A model generated the notes under the pieces. That model did no database searches. It was not told where the DNA came from and worked only from the letters and a program-made list of their open reading frames with translations. Positions 1 to 8,585 of a stretch of 46,688 nucleotides of DNA are shown piece after piece. Both the position numbers and the translations under genes were made by a program. Source of the stretch: an uncultured Hyphomicrobiales bacterium (GTDB taxonomy: Bacteria > Pseudomonadota > Alphaproteobacteria > Rhizobiales > Devosiaceae); the NCBI GenBank assembly GCA_903842455.1, contig CAIMLX010000128.1:1-46688 (forward strand). The letters run 5' to 3'. The first letter of the stretch is position 1; each line of letters begins with the position of its first letter.

Positions 1-1
1 A

Positions 2-1256
2 GGCCTCGAAAAGCCGAGTGCCGGACGGATCGGCCGGCGTGAGGGGCTGGTGGGCTATGTGTTTTCCGACCCGCGCAAGGCGTTCAACCCGACGCTGCCA
101 GTTGGCGTGTCGCTGACCGAGCCGCTGCGGGTGGAACAGACCTTGCTGGTGGAGGAGCAGGCGGACCGGCTGGTCGATGCGGTGCGGGCCGTGGGTCTCG
201 AACCGGACCTGCTGGCGCGATTGCCGGATGCCCTGGGCTCGGCCGACCTGCAGCGAATGGCGCTGGCCCGTGCGCTGGTGGGGCGCCCGGCCCTGGTGCT
301 GCTCGACGACCCAACGGCCTGCCTCGACCCGGCCGAGGCGCGGGAGTTCCTGGTGTATTTCGCTCGGGCCCGGGCGGATTTCGGCCTGACGGCGATCCTG
401 GCATCGCGCGAGTTCGACGTGCTGCAGGCGGCGGCGGACCGGCTTCTGGTGCTCGACGGTGGTCACATCGTGGAGGGCGGCAAGCCGGGCGAACTGGCCG
501 GGGCACCGCAGCAGGAGATCACCCGCCGCCTTGTGTCGATGCGCTATCCACCACCGGTTCACCACATGGATGAACTGCCGAGGGGTGAGCAGGTGGTCGA
601 GGCTGCCCCGGTCGCTTCGCCTGCCCCGGCAGCCGAACAGGGGGCGGAGGGTCGCGCCGCACCAACCGATCAGCCTGGCGAGTTGCCAGTGGATCCCGGG
701 CAGCAGTCAGAGCCCGCCGTCGCCGAAGGCAGTGAAGGCGCGGGCGCCGCGGTTGTGGAGCCTCCCCTCACCACCCTGCCGGATGGCGCCCCTCCGCCGG
801 CGCCGGAGCGCGAGGCAGAGGCCGTAGTCGATGCTGAGCCTGCGGCGGTGCACGGACTGTCGGCCAGAATCATCATCGCGCCGGTCGTGCTGTCCGACCC
901 GGTGCCGGTTCCGGTTCCGACAGAGGCGGCGATCGGGGCGGAACCCCGCGAACCGTTGCAGCCCGTTCCGGTACCGGACGGCAACGCCAGAGCCGGAGAG
1001 TGTGACGGAAGCAGTGGATGTGGGCGCCCCCATCATCACACTGCCGGAAAGTCCCCCTGCCCCGCTGAGCGGTGAAGAAGCATCCCCCTCGCCGATGCCC
1101 GAAGAGGGGTCAGCCGGCGCCGCGCCTGAGCCGGCAGCACCGTCAGGCGATGGCGCCGACGAAGGTGCCGAAGGCGGGCAGGCTCAGGCTGCCATCGACG
1201 GGGCCATCGACACTGCCCGGCGCATCGACGCCCCGGACAGTGAGGCCAGCCGGTAG
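2..1256 (+). CDS. Degenerate oligopeptide-type ABC transporter ATPase, 5'-partial, frameshifted tail
   Basis: The frame is open from base 2, so the N-terminus with Walker A lies outside the window. Visible residues match the C-terminal two thirds of a Dpp/Opp-type ATPase: the Q-loop region reads VFSDPRKAFNP where the family has FQDP, the signature reads LGSADLQRMALARAL where the family has LSGGQ, Walker B is ALVLLDDPTACLDP with Asp in place of the catalytic Glu, and the H-switch region reads ILASREF with Arg where His is expected. Four ATP-handling motifs are thus altered together, which suggests an NBD that no longer hydrolyses ATP, perhaps the weak half of a tandem or heterodimeric ATPase. 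From about base 600 the protein becomes a long Pro/Ala/Glu-rich tail. The frame ends with TGA at 1073-1075, but the same composition continues in the +1 frame to TAG at 1254-1256, so an extra base near 978-982 is likely. The corrected tail overlaps the convergent alpha-glucosidase gene by 114 bases. Confidence 0.75.
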
Positions 1257-2831
1257 CGGCACGCTGACCTCGTTCTCGGTCATGTTGTAGGCGCAGAGCA
1301 GTTTCTCGCCGCTGCCTTCGCGCGTGAACATCAGCACGCCTGCGGGGGCGTCGAGTGTCGCGATGGCGCCCTTGACCAGAGCGGGGTGCTGCTTGCGGAA
1401 GTTCAGCGTCGCCCGGTAGTGGTGCAGCAGGCTGTCGTTCTGTTGCTCCTGCAGGTCGGGCGCCTTCAGCAGGTGATCGGAGGGCACCGGGAGCCAGGCC
1501 CGCTGCGCAGTGGAGAAGCCGCCCATCGGCGCATTGGCCTGCCAGACCATCGGGGTGCGGCAGCCGTCGCGGCCCTTGAACTCGGGCCAGAACTCGATGC
1601 CGTAGGGGTCAACCAGGTCCTCGAAGGACAGTTCGGCTTCGGTCAGGCCCAGTTCCTCGCCCTGGTAGAGGCAGACCGAGCCACGCATGGTGAGCAGCAT
1701 GGTGGCGGTCAACCGCGCGAAGGCGTCCTTGTTGGCATGGGCGGCCCAGCGGCTGACATGGCGGACGACGTCGTGGTTGGAGAAGGCGAGGCAGATCCAG
1801 CCTTCCGGTGCATCCTTCTCGGTGAGGTCGATGGCCTTGCGGAAATGGCCGGCATCGAAGGCGCCGCCGAGGTAGTCGAAGGTGTAGGCCATGTGCAGCT
1901 TGTCGGTGCCCGAGGTGTACTGGGCCATGACTTCGAGCTGGTGCTGGCTGTCGCCGATCTCACCGACGGTGGTCCGGCCGGGATACTGATCCATCAGGGC
2001 GCGCAGGCGCTTCAGGAACGCGAGGTTTTCCGGCTGGCTCTTGTCGTAGACGTGCTCCTGGAAATTGTAGGGGTTCACGGCGGGGGCAGTGGAGGCGTTG
2101 AAGTCCTCCGGCTTGACCACCGGGTTCGACTCGAGGCCGAGCGAGCAGAAGTAGAAGTTGACGGTATCGAGCCGGAAGCCATCGACGCCGCGCTCGAGCC
2201 AGAAGCGCAAGTCGGAAAGGACGGCGTCCTGCACGGCGGGGTTGTGGAAGTTCAGGTCGGGCTGGGAGGCGAGGAAATTGTGCAGGTAGTACTGCATGCG
2301 CCGGCTGTCCCACGTCCAGGCGGACCCGCCGAAGATCGAGAGCCAGTTGTTGGGCGGCGTACCATCGGGGTTGGGATCGGCCCAGACATACCAGTCGTGC
2401 CGCTCGTTGGTCCGGTTCATGCGCGATTCCTGGAACCACGTATGCTTGTCGGACGAGTGCGAGATCACCTGGTCGATGATAACCTTCAGGCCCAGGGCGT
2501 GGGCCTTTTCGAGCAGCCGGTCGAAATCGCCGAGCGAGCCGAAGATCGGGTCGACGTCGCGGTAGTTCGAGACGTCGTAACCGAAATCCTGCATCGGCGA
2601 GGTGAAGAAGGGGCTGAGCCAGATGGCATCGACGCCGAGGCCGGCGACATAATCGAGGCGCTCGGTGATGCCGACGAGGTCGCCGACGCCGTCGCCGTTG
2701 TGATCCTGGAAGGAGCGCGGGTAGATCTGGTAGATCACCGCGCCACGCCACCAATCCTGATCGATGGGGGTCGGCGGCACGGACTTCTGCTCGGTCATCC
2801 CAAGGGAGGCGGCGGGCGGCACGAGGCTCAT
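1143..2831 (-). CDS. GH13 alpha-glucosidase (AglA-like)
   Basis: A 562-residue cytoplasmic glycoside hydrolase of family GH13, of the kind that cleaves alpha-glucosides such as sucrose, maltose or trehalulose after import. After a short leader the protein opens with WWRGAVIYQIYPRSFQD, the classical first beta strand of the barrel. Catalytic residues are recognisable: nucleophile Asp in GFRLDTVNF, acid/base Glu in TVGEIGDS and the third acid in FSNHDVVRH. The KVIIDQVISHSS loop is also present. The frame extends to 2894, but I chose the ATG at 2831 because GGAG stands five bases upstream; an ATG at 2798 is another option. A clear paralogue lies at 13669-15324 with the same RBS context. No signal peptide is seen. 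The 3' end is convergent with the preceding ABC gene. The exact sugar specificity cannot be told from sequence alone. Confidence 0.92.
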   Translation of the reverse strand: MSLVPPAASLGMTEQKSVPPTPIDQDWWRGAVIYQIYPRSFQDHNGDGVGDLVGITERLDYVAGLGVDAIWLSPFFTSPMQDFGYDVSNYRDVDPIFGSLGDFDRLLEKAHALGLKVIIDQVISHSSDKHTWFQESRMNRTNERHDWYVWADPNPDGTPPNNWLSIFGGSAWTWDSRRMQYYLHNFLASQPDLNFHNPAVQDAVLSDLRFWLERGVDGFRLDTVNFYFCSLGLESNPVVKPEDFNASTAPAVNPYNFQEHVYDKSQPENLAFLKRLRALMDQYPGRTTVGEIGDSQHQLEVMAQYTSGTDKLHMAYTFDYLGGAFDAGHFRKAIDLTEKDAPEGWICLAFSNHDVVRHVSRWAAHANKDAFARLTATMLLTMRGSVCLYQGEELGLTEAELSFEDLVDPYGIEFWPEFKGRDGCRTPMVWQANAPMGGFSTAQRAWLPVPSDHLLKAPDLQEQQNDSLLHHYRATLNFRKQHPALVKGAIATLDAPAGVLMFTREGSGEKLLCAYNMTENEVSVPLPAGLTVRGVDAPGSVDGPVDGSLSLPAFGTFVGAIA

Positions 2832-2918
2832 GGGGGTCTCCGGTAGTGGCACGAGGTTGGGGCTGGGTTTGGCGCGGGGCGGGATGGGAGTCAATCGAGG
2901 CAGGGTGCCGACCAGGCG

Positions 2919-3239
2919 CTAGTCCTGCACCAGCCGGAAGGTCTTCTCGTCGTAGTACTGCGTGTTCCACGACCCATCGGAGTTCTGCACGAAGGCCTCG
3001 AGGCAGCCATCATCGGTGCGGGTGACGTCCCGTGCGTCTATTCCATGCTGCCGAAGCTGCATCTTCCACAGCTGCTTGTCGGTGTCGCGGTCGCGCTTCA
3101 CGTTGCCGCCCGAGATGCTGAACTCGAAGTGCAGCCCGGGCGTGTTGTCGTCGGCATCGCAGCGCGCCCGGCCCTCTGCCCAGGCGGGCGTCGCCAGCAG
3201 CGCGAGGGCGCAGACGGAAATGATGAGGCGATGCAGCAT
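2919..3239 (-). CDS. Small secreted protein, PepSY-like
   Basis: A 106-residue protein with a clean Sec signal peptide: hydrophobic core LIISVCALALLATP and cleavage expected after AWA. The mature part is small, charged and has two Cys. Its C-terminal half (GIDARDVTRTDDGCLEAF then a Trp/Tyr-rich YYDEKTFRLV end) resembles a PepSY_2-type beta hairpin in which a dG-type residue contacts a protein substrate, but the match is only by eye. An in-frame GTG at 3248 is possible; the ATG at 3239 is preferred because GGAG lies eight bases upstream. It is upstream of the alpha-glucosidase on the same strand with 87 bases between, so co-transcription is possible but not obvious. Function is not known. Confidence 0.7.
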   Translation of the reverse strand: MLHRLIISVCALALLATPAWAEGRARCDADDNTPGLHFEFSISGGNVKRDRDTDKQLWKMQLRQHGIDARDVTRTDDGCLEAFVQNSDGSWNTQYYDEKTFRLVQD

Positions 3240-3309
3240 TGTCGGCACTCCGAGGCTGCCGTGACTTAAGCGCGCGATCTGGGCGATACAATGAGGGTTG
3301 GCCCTGCCT

Positions 3310-4365
3310 TCAGGTCGGTGGCTTTTCCCGCACCAGCGTCGTCACGAAGGGAATGGCGAAGGTCAGCAGCAGCAGCCGGCTGACATGGTGGGCGGCGATG
3401 AACGCCGTATCGAACCCTAGCGCGATGCCCAGCGCCCCCATGCCCTCGAGCCCGCCCGGCGACAGCCCGAGCCAGATCTGCCCGAACGGCATCGCCACCA
3501 GCGGCGTGATCGCCAGCACCACGGTGGTGCTGATGGCGACGGTGATCGCGGTGCCCGCAAGGCCGCCCTTCGCCGCCCGCCAGAACTCCTGCCGGGTGAT
3601 GCCGTTGAAACGCACGCCGATCATGGCGCCCACCATGATGAAGGTGATGGTCAGCAGCAGCGGCGGGATCTGCCCTTCGAACCAGCCCGCGAGCTTGGCG
3701 GCAATCGAGAACGCCATGGCGCCGAGCACGTAGCCGGCCGGCGCGCGGAGCTTGGTCAGGATGAACCCGGCGATGGCGCAGCCGATCGCCACCGGCAGCA
3801 GCGTCATCACCTCCATCGGCGGAGCGGTGGAAACCAGCCCCTCGAAGTGCCCGATCGGCAGGAACAGCGCCCCGATCGGCACGCAGATGGTGAGCAGCAG
3901 GATGCGGATGACCTGGATGATGACGATCTGCCGGCTGTCGCCGACCCCTGCCGCCGCGATCGACATGACAAAGCTGAGGTGGCCGGGGAACGAACTGAGA
4001 TAGGCGGTGCCCCGGTCGAGCCCGAAGAATTTCCTGAGCACATAGCCGGTGATCGAGATGATGAGGACCAGTTCGAGCACCAGCCCCGCCAGCGTCACCG
4101 GCCACTGGATCATCATGGCCACCGAGTCGCGGGCGACGGAGGCGCCCATCGAGAGGCCGGTGGCGACGAATGTGGCGTCGCGCAGCCAGTTCGGCAGCAT
4201 CACCCTGACGCCCGAAAGCGCGGCAATGGCGACAGCCAGCGCCCCGCCCATCAGCCACCCGGCCGGCAGGCCCACCGCAGCCGCGATGCCGCCGCCGGCT
4301 GCCGAGATTGCGATGGTGAGGAGGGTCCGGCGCGCGATCACGACGGAGGAAGCGGAGTGAGGCAT
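3310..4365 (-). CDS. AbrB family (PF05145-type) polytopic membrane protein
   Basis: A 351-residue very hydrophobic protein with about ten predicted membrane segments. It shows the internal duplication of the AbrB/'ammonia monooxygenase' family: an N-terminal half with GLPAGWLMGGALAVA and a C-terminal half with LRAPAGYVLGAMAFSIA, each followed by further helices and a SFPGHLSFV or LSPGGLEGMG turn. Members are annotated as putative regulators or transporters, but the biochemical role is poorly settled. It is located in the inner membrane. The start ATG at 4365 gives the usual family length. Its neighbours give no functional hint; a palindromic repeat element lies just upstream. Confidence 0.85.
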   Translation of the reverse strand: MPHSASSVVIARRTLLTIAISAAGGGIAAAVGLPAGWLMGGALAVAIAALSGVRVMLPNWLRDATFVATGLSMGASVARDSVAMMIQWPVTLAGLVLELVLIISITGYVLRKFFGLDRGTAYLSSFPGHLSFVMSIAAAGVGDSRQIVIIQVIRILLLTICVPIGALFLPIGHFEGLVSTAPPMEVMTLLPVAIGCAIAGFILTKLRAPAGYVLGAMAFSIAAKLAGWFEGQIPPLLLTITFIMVGAMIGVRFNGITRQEFWRAAKGGLAGTAITVAISTTVVLAITPLVAMPFGQIWLGLSPGGLEGMGALGIALGFDTAFIAAHHVSRLLLLTFAIPFVTTLVREKPPT

Positions 4366-4430
4366 GGCGCGGACTTTAGGGGCTGTAGCCGGGTGGGCAA
4401 ATCGTCATATGGGCTAAGCTGGGGTTGTTC

Positions 4431-4574
4431 GTCCCCTCATCCGTCTCGGCCTTCGGCCTCGCCACCTTCTCCCTCAAGGGGAGAAGGGAGACGGCGCTCC
4501 GCCTCATCCAAGGAGGCACCGTTTCCCCTCTCCCCTTGAGGGAGAGGGTGGCGCGCAGCGCCGGGTGAGGGGAC
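4431..4574. repeat. 144-bp palindromic intergenic element
   Basis: The whole gap between the AbrB-like gene and the M20 gene is filled by an element whose ends are inverted copies (GTCCCCTCA at 4431 and TGAGGGGAC ending at 4574). Inside are further hairpins: CCTTCTCCC at 4465-4473 against GGGAGAAGG at 4479-4487, and CTCTCCCCTTGAGGGAGAG. The left third (CCCCTCATCCG ... CCTTCTCCC) recurs at 18924-18968. It looks like a non-coding interspersed palindromic repeat; it may act as a bidirectional terminator. Confidence 0.75.
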
Positions 4575-4576
4575 GT

Positions 4577-5740
4577 TCAGCCCTTTGCCGAAGCGCCTTC
4601 GACCAGCCGGACCCAGTAGCTGACGCCGACGGGGATCACGTCGTCGTTGAAGTCGTAGGTGTCGGAGTGCAGTTCCGGACCGTCGCCGGTGCCGAGGAAC
4701 ATGAAGGCGCCCGGTCGGGCCTGCAGCATGTAGGAGAAATCCTCGCCGCCCATGGAGGGATCGGTGTTCGCATCGACGCGATCGTCTCCGGCTACGGAAG
4801 CCGCGATGCCGGCGGCGAAATCGACGGCTTCGGGTGCGTTCACCGTCACCGGGTAGCCGCGGTGGTAGGTCACCGCCGCCTTGCCGCCGAGGGTTTCCAC
4901 GAGGCCGACAGTCACCGCCTTGAGCCGGGTTTCCATCAGACCGCGCACGTCCTCGTCGAGGGTCCGCACGGTGCCGGCCAGTTCGACGCGCTGCGGGATG
5001 ATGTTGAAGGCATCGCCGGCGTGGAACATGGTCACGCTCAGCACCGCAGACCGCATCGGATCGACGTTGCGCGATACCAGCGTCTGCAAGGTGACGATCA
5101 GCTGCGCGGCGATGGAGACAGGATCGACCGCGAAGTGCGGCCGGGCGGCATGCCCGCCCTTGCCCTCGATGACGATGTCGAAGCGGTCGCTCGCCGCCAT
5201 GATGCCACCGGGGCGGGTGGCGAAGCTGCCCTTGGGGATGCCGGGCATGTTGTGCATGCCGAACACCTGGGCGATGGCGAAACGCTCCATCATACCGTCA
5301 TCGACCATGGCCTTGCCGCCGGCGCCGCCCTCTTCGGCGGGCTGGAAGATCAGCACCGCGTCGCCGTCGAAATTGCGGGTCTCGGCCAGGTACTTGGCCG
5401 CGCCGAGCAGCATGGCGGTGTGCCCGTCGTGGCCGCAGGCATGCATCTTGCCGGGGACGGTGCTGGAATGGGGTTTGCCGGAGCGCTCCAGGATCGGCAG
5501 GGCGTCCATGTCGGCGCGCAGGCCGATGTTGGCACCGGGTCCACGGCCCTTGATCACTCCGACGACGCCCGTCCGCCCGATCCCTTCCACTACCTCGTCC
5601 ACGCCGAACGAGCGCAGCAGTTCGGCCACCCGGGCAGCCGTGCGGTGGACGTCGTAGAGCGTTTCGGGGTGGGCATGGAAATCGTGGCGCCAGCCGACGA
5701 TCTCCTCGGAGAACTCGGCGATGCGGTTGATGACGGGCAT
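4577..5740 (-). CDS. M20 family amidohydrolase (hippurate hydrolase-like)
   Basis: A 387-residue metal-dependent aminoacylase/carboxypeptidase of the M20D type. Such enzymes remove the acyl group of N-acyl amino acids. The metal-site motif MHACGHDGHTAMLL contains the conserved Cys, His and Asp, the catalytic Glu is in PAEEGGAGG, a further His ligand sits in GMHNMPG, and the C-terminal PSMGGEDFSYML carries the final ligands. The dimerisation/lid domain lies between. The frame is open to 5893, but homology starts at MPVINRIAEFSEEIVGWRHD, so ATG 5740 is taken as the start; the RBS there (AGAGCTC) is weak. No signal peptide, so cytoplasmic. It is followed upstream by the secreted FG-GAP gene on the same strand, with 64 bases between. 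Substrate unknown. Confidence 0.92.
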   Translation of the reverse strand: MPVINRIAEFSEEIVGWRHDFHAHPETLYDVHRTAARVAELLRSFGVDEVVEGIGRTGVVGVIKGRGPGANIGLRADMDALPILERSGKPHSSTVPGKMHACGHDGHTAMLLGAAKYLAETRNFDGDAVLIFQPAEEGGAGGKAMVDDGMMERFAIAQVFGMHNMPGIPKGSFATRPGGIMAASDRFDIVIEGKGGHAARPHFAVDPVSIAAQLIVTLQTLVSRNVDPMRSAVLSVTMFHAGDAFNIIPQRVELAGTVRTLDEDVRGLMETRLKAVTVGLVETLGGKAAVTYHRGYPVTVNAPEAVDFAAGIAASVAGDDRVDANTDPSMGGEDFSYMLQARPGAFMFLGTGDGPELHSDTYDFNDDVIPVGVSYWVRLVEGASAKG

Positions 5741-5804
5741 AAAGAGCTCTGGTGCTGTTAAGCCGCCACTGTGCCGTTTGCCCGTTGGAGGGTCAACCCA
5801 CGGG

Positions 5805-6632
5805 CTAGGGGATGGCCACCCGCTGCGTGCGACCGTCGGCCAGTCGTACCGAGAACGTGCCCTCGTAGGTGAGGTCGCCGACCGCAGCGCCATCGAGCGC
5901 CAGTTGCACCAGCTCGGTCACACGACCTTCCGTGAAACTAATCACCCGCAGCGCCTCCCGGCTCCCGGACGGAATGACCAGGTCGGGAACGCCGTCGCCG
6001 TTTATGTCCCTTGCGAGCGACAGGCTCTGTTGCTCCGTACCGATCGCGTGGTTCGATACGTCGTCGACCTGCGCCACCCGCCGCAGTGTGCTGCCCTCCA
6101 GCCGCCACAGTTCCAGTCGCTTCACCAAGTGCGGCATCTGCACCAGCGCAATCTCGAGCCGGCCGTCCCCATCGAAATCGGCGATCTGCGCCGGGTTGAG
6201 CCACCGATGCGGTTGCCCGATGAACGGCGTTGCAGCGATAATCCCGAGACGGTCTCCGTCGATGCCGATGACCGCCAGCGCCGCCCCCTGGGACAGCGAG
6301 CTCAACACGGCGATGATTTCTTCGGTGCCGTCGCCGTCGAGATCGGCGAGCCGAACGATGGAGTCCTCGAAGACTACGGTCGATGGCAACACCAGCGAAA
6401 CGATCCGGCCGTCGGCCATGCGGGCCCGGAGCCCACCCGCCTCGGCGCTGTTGTCGTGGACGAAGTGGTCGTACCGGCCGGTCGGCAGGATGAACCAGGC
6501 CTCCGCGACTGCGCTGCCACGCGCCGCCACGCTGTCGCGAAGCGCGTCGGGATCGCTGCCAAAATCAATCGCGCGCGCCGATCCGGCAGAGCCCAGCAGA
6601 AACGCCAGGAGCACCGCCATCAACAGGGGCAT
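5805..6632 (-). CDS. Secreted FG-GAP/VCBS repeat protein
   Basis: A 275-residue exported protein. The start ATG at 6632 is fixed by AGGAG six bases upstream; it gives signal peptide MPLLMAVLLAFLLGSAGSARA with cleavage after ARA. The mature protein holds three calcium-loop repeats of the FG-GAP/VCBS kind: ADLDGDGTEEIIAV, ADFDGDGRLEIALV and RDINGDGVPDLVIP, spaced as expected for blades of a beta propeller. The family is extracytoplasmic and binds Ca2+ in these DxDGDG loops. No enzyme motif is visible. It is divergent from etfB with a 128-base intergenic region. Function unknown. Confidence 0.82.
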   Translation of the reverse strand: MPLLMAVLLAFLLGSAGSARAIDFGSDPDALRDSVAARGSAVAEAWFILPTGRYDHFVHDNSAEAGGLRARMADGRIVSLVLPSTVVFEDSIVRLADLDGDGTEEIIAVLSSLSQGAALAVIGIDGDRLGIIAATPFIGQPHRWLNPAQIADFDGDGRLEIALVQMPHLVKRLELWRLEGSTLRRVAQVDDVSNHAIGTEQQSLSLARDINGDGVPDLVIPSGSREALRVISFTEGRVTELVQLALDGAAVGDLTYEGTFSVRLADGRTQRVAIP

Positions 6633-6683
6633 GGTTTTCTCCTGTTGTGGCATCGGACTGACCATATATTGCTTCCCCCGAAC

Positions 6684-6704
6684 TTGCCCACTCCGGGCAA
6701 TTTT
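6684..6704 (+). promoter_or_regulatory. Inverted repeat with T-run between divergent genes
   Basis: TTGCCC-actcc-GGGCAA followed by TTTT lies in the divergent promoter region of the FG-GAP gene and etfB. A related ACTTGCCC ... CACTCCGGGC string recurs at about 6720-6750. It could be an operator or a small leader terminator; the short stem makes this tentative. Confidence 0.35.
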
Positions 6705-6760
6705 GCAAATACACCCGGCACTTGCCCTGTCAATTTACCACTCCGGGCGTGGAGGACACG

Positions 6761-7519
6761 ATGAAAATCCTCGTTGCCGTCAAGCGTGTGATCGACCACG
6801 CCGTTCGCGTGCGGGTGAAGCCCGATGGCTCGGGCGTCGAAACCGCCAATGTGCGCATGTCGATGAACCCTTTCGACAAGCATGCCGTCGAAGCCGCCGT
6901 GCAGCTAGTCGAGGCTGGGGCAGCGACCGAGATCGTCGTTGTCTCGATCGGGCCGAAGCAGTCGACCGATGTCATTCTGACGGCGATGGCCATGGGCGGG
7001 CATCGCGGCATTCTCATCGAGACCGAGGCCCGCGTCGAAACGCTTGCGGTGGCCAAGCTGCTGCGGGCGGTGGTGGCCGAGGAAGCGCCGGACCTGGTGT
7101 TGCTCGGCAAGCAGGCGGTGGACGACGATTCCAACCAGGTGGGCCAGATGCTCGCCGGCCTGCTCGACTGGCCGCAGGCCACCTTCGCGTCGGAGATCAC
7201 GGTGGTGGATGGCGGCCTCGAGGTGACCCGCGAGGTCGACTACGGCCGTGCCACGGTATCGGTGCCGCTGCCGGCCATCGTGACGGCCGACCTGCGCCTC
7301 AACGAGCCCCGCAACGCCGCCCTGCCGATGGTGATGAAGGCGCGGAGCAAGCCGCTGGCGGTGCGTCCCGTCGCGGAGTTCGGCGTCGATGTTACGCCGC
7401 GCCTGACCATAGAGAAGGTCAGCCCGCCGGCCGAACGGCCCGGCGGCAAGCTGGTTGGCTCGGCCGACGAGCTGATTGCTGCGCTGAAGGGCGAACTCTC
7501 CGAGCTGGAGGCGCTTTGA
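6761..7519 (+). CDS. etfB: Electron transfer flavoprotein beta subunit
   Basis: A 252-residue protein beginning MKILVAVKRVIDHAVRVRVK, the standard EtfB N-terminus, with GGAGG seven bases upstream of the ATG. It shows the adenosine-phosphate binding domain (MSMNPFDKHAVEAA; GKQAVDDDSNQVGQML) and the recognition-loop region LRLNEPRNAALPMVMKARSKPL, where the loop docks acyl-CoA dehydrogenases and its Lys residues may be methylated in relatives. With EtfA it forms the FAD-containing heterodimer that carries electrons from acyl-CoA and other dehydrogenases to ETF:quinone oxidoreductase. The stop overlaps the start of etfA as TGATG, so the two are translationally coupled. Confidence 0.96.
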   Translation: MKILVAVKRVIDHAVRVRVKPDGSGVETANVRMSMNPFDKHAVEAAVQLVEAGAATEIVVVSIGPKQSTDVILTAMAMGGHRGILIETEARVETLAVAKLLRAVVAEEAPDLVLLGKQAVDDDSNQVGQMLAGLLDWPQATFASEITVVDGGLEVTREVDYGRATVSVPLPAIVTADLRLNEPRNAALPMVMKARSKPLAVRPVAEFGVDVTPRLTIEKVSPPAERPGGKLVGSADELIAALKGELSELEAL

Positions 7520-8445
7520 TGACCGTCCTTGTTCTCGCCGAACACGATCTCGGCCATCTGTCGCCCGCCACCGCGCGGATCGTCGCGGCTGCCGAACAAC
7601 TCGGAACAGTCGATGTTCTCGTCGCCGGGCACGATGTCTCCGGTGTTGCAGCCGAGGCGTCGGAGATCGCCGGGGTCGCCCGGGTTCTGGTTGCCGATAG
7701 CGACGCGCTGGCCGCGCTCGCGCCCGACGCGCTGGTGGGGTTGCTGCTGCCGCTGAGCGAGCGTTACACGCACATCGTCGCTGCCGCTGCCGCGACCGGT
7801 CGCGACGCCATCCCGCGGCTCGCGGCAAAGCTCGACCTGATGCCGGTCACCGACGTCATCGCCATCCACGGACCCGGCCGGTTCGATCGGCCGATCTACG
7901 CCGGCAACGCCATCGAGACGGTGTCGTCGGGCCAGCCGAAGCAGTTGCTCACCATCCGCGCCTCGGCCTTCCGCCCCGCCGCAACGGGCAACGCGGCGCC
8001 GATCGAGCCGCTGCTGCCGACGGTCGGTACGGTGACGAAGTTCCTCGCGGACTACCGGACGGAGGGCGACCTGCCTGATCTCGGAACCGCGCAGATCGTG
8101 GTGGCCGGTGGGGTCAGCTTCGGTTCGGCGGAGAAGTTCGCGCTGGTTGCTGACCTCGCCAAGGCCCTCGGCGCCGCCGTCGGCGCTACCCGGGCCGCGG
8201 TGGATGCAGGATACGCGCCCAACGACTGGCAGGTCGGCCAGACCGGCAAGATCGTGGCGCCTGATCTCTATATCGGCATCGGCGTATCGGGCGCGCTGCA
8301 GCATCTGGCCGGTATCCAGGGGGCGAAGAAGATCATCGCCATCAACAAGGATCCGGAGGCGCCGCTGATGAAGATTGCTGACTATGCGCTGGTGGGGGAT
8401 CTGTTCGAGATCGTGCCCGCGCTGATCGAAGCTTTGAAACGCTGA
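7519..8445 (+). CDS. etfA: Electron transfer flavoprotein alpha subunit
   Basis: A 308-residue protein that starts within the stop codon of etfB (TGATG). The N-terminal domain (MTVLVLAEHDLGHLSPATARIV) is followed by the C-terminal FAD domain, which carries VVAGGVSFGSAEKF, the VGQTGKIVAPDLYIGIGVSG stretch, and HLAGIQGAKKIIAINKD, the conserved FAD-binding core. It ends normally with LVGDLFEIVPALIEALKR. Cytoplasmic partner of EtfB. In relatives a 3-hydroxybutyryl-CoA dehydrogenase gene often follows; here a palindromic repeat and an aminotransferase gene come next. Confidence 0.96.
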   Translation: MTVLVLAEHDLGHLSPATARIVAAAEQLGTVDVLVAGHDVSGVAAEASEIAGVARVLVADSDALAALAPDALVGLLLPLSERYTHIVAAAAATGRDAIPRLAAKLDLMPVTDVIAIHGPGRFDRPIYAGNAIETVSSGQPKQLLTIRASAFRPAATGNAAPIEPLLPTVGTVTKFLADYRTEGDLPDLGTAQIVVAGGVSFGSAEKFALVADLAKALGAAVGATRAAVDAGYAPNDWQVGQTGKIVAPDLYIGIGVSGALQHLAGIQGAKKIIAINKDPEAPLMKIADYALVGDLFEIVPALIEALKR

Positions 8446-8455
8446 GGCTGCCGGT

Positions 8456-8490
8456 GGTCCTCCACTGTGGCGAAGCCACGGGGGAGGACC
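8456..8490. terminator. Strong hairpin after etfA
   Basis: GGTCCTCC (8456-8463) pairs with GGAGGACC (8483-8490) and inside it GTGGC (8467-8471) pairs with GCCAC (8475-8479) around a GAA loop. There is no U-tract, so it may be a factor-independent terminator-like stem or another intergenic palindromic repeat. Confidence 0.55.
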
Positions 8491-8585
8491 CCGGCGACCT
8501 CGGCGCCAACCCGTCGCCGCCCGTTGCAATTCGCCTCCCACCGCCTATAACTCCCCCGCCTTAATCTCCCCCGGAAACCTGCAGA

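Noticed and set aside
1386-2846. 486-codon plus-strand frame antisense to the GH13 gene
   Set aside because: Shadow of the alpha-glucosidase gene caused by high GC; repetitive Val/Gly/Ala/His pattern without any motif.
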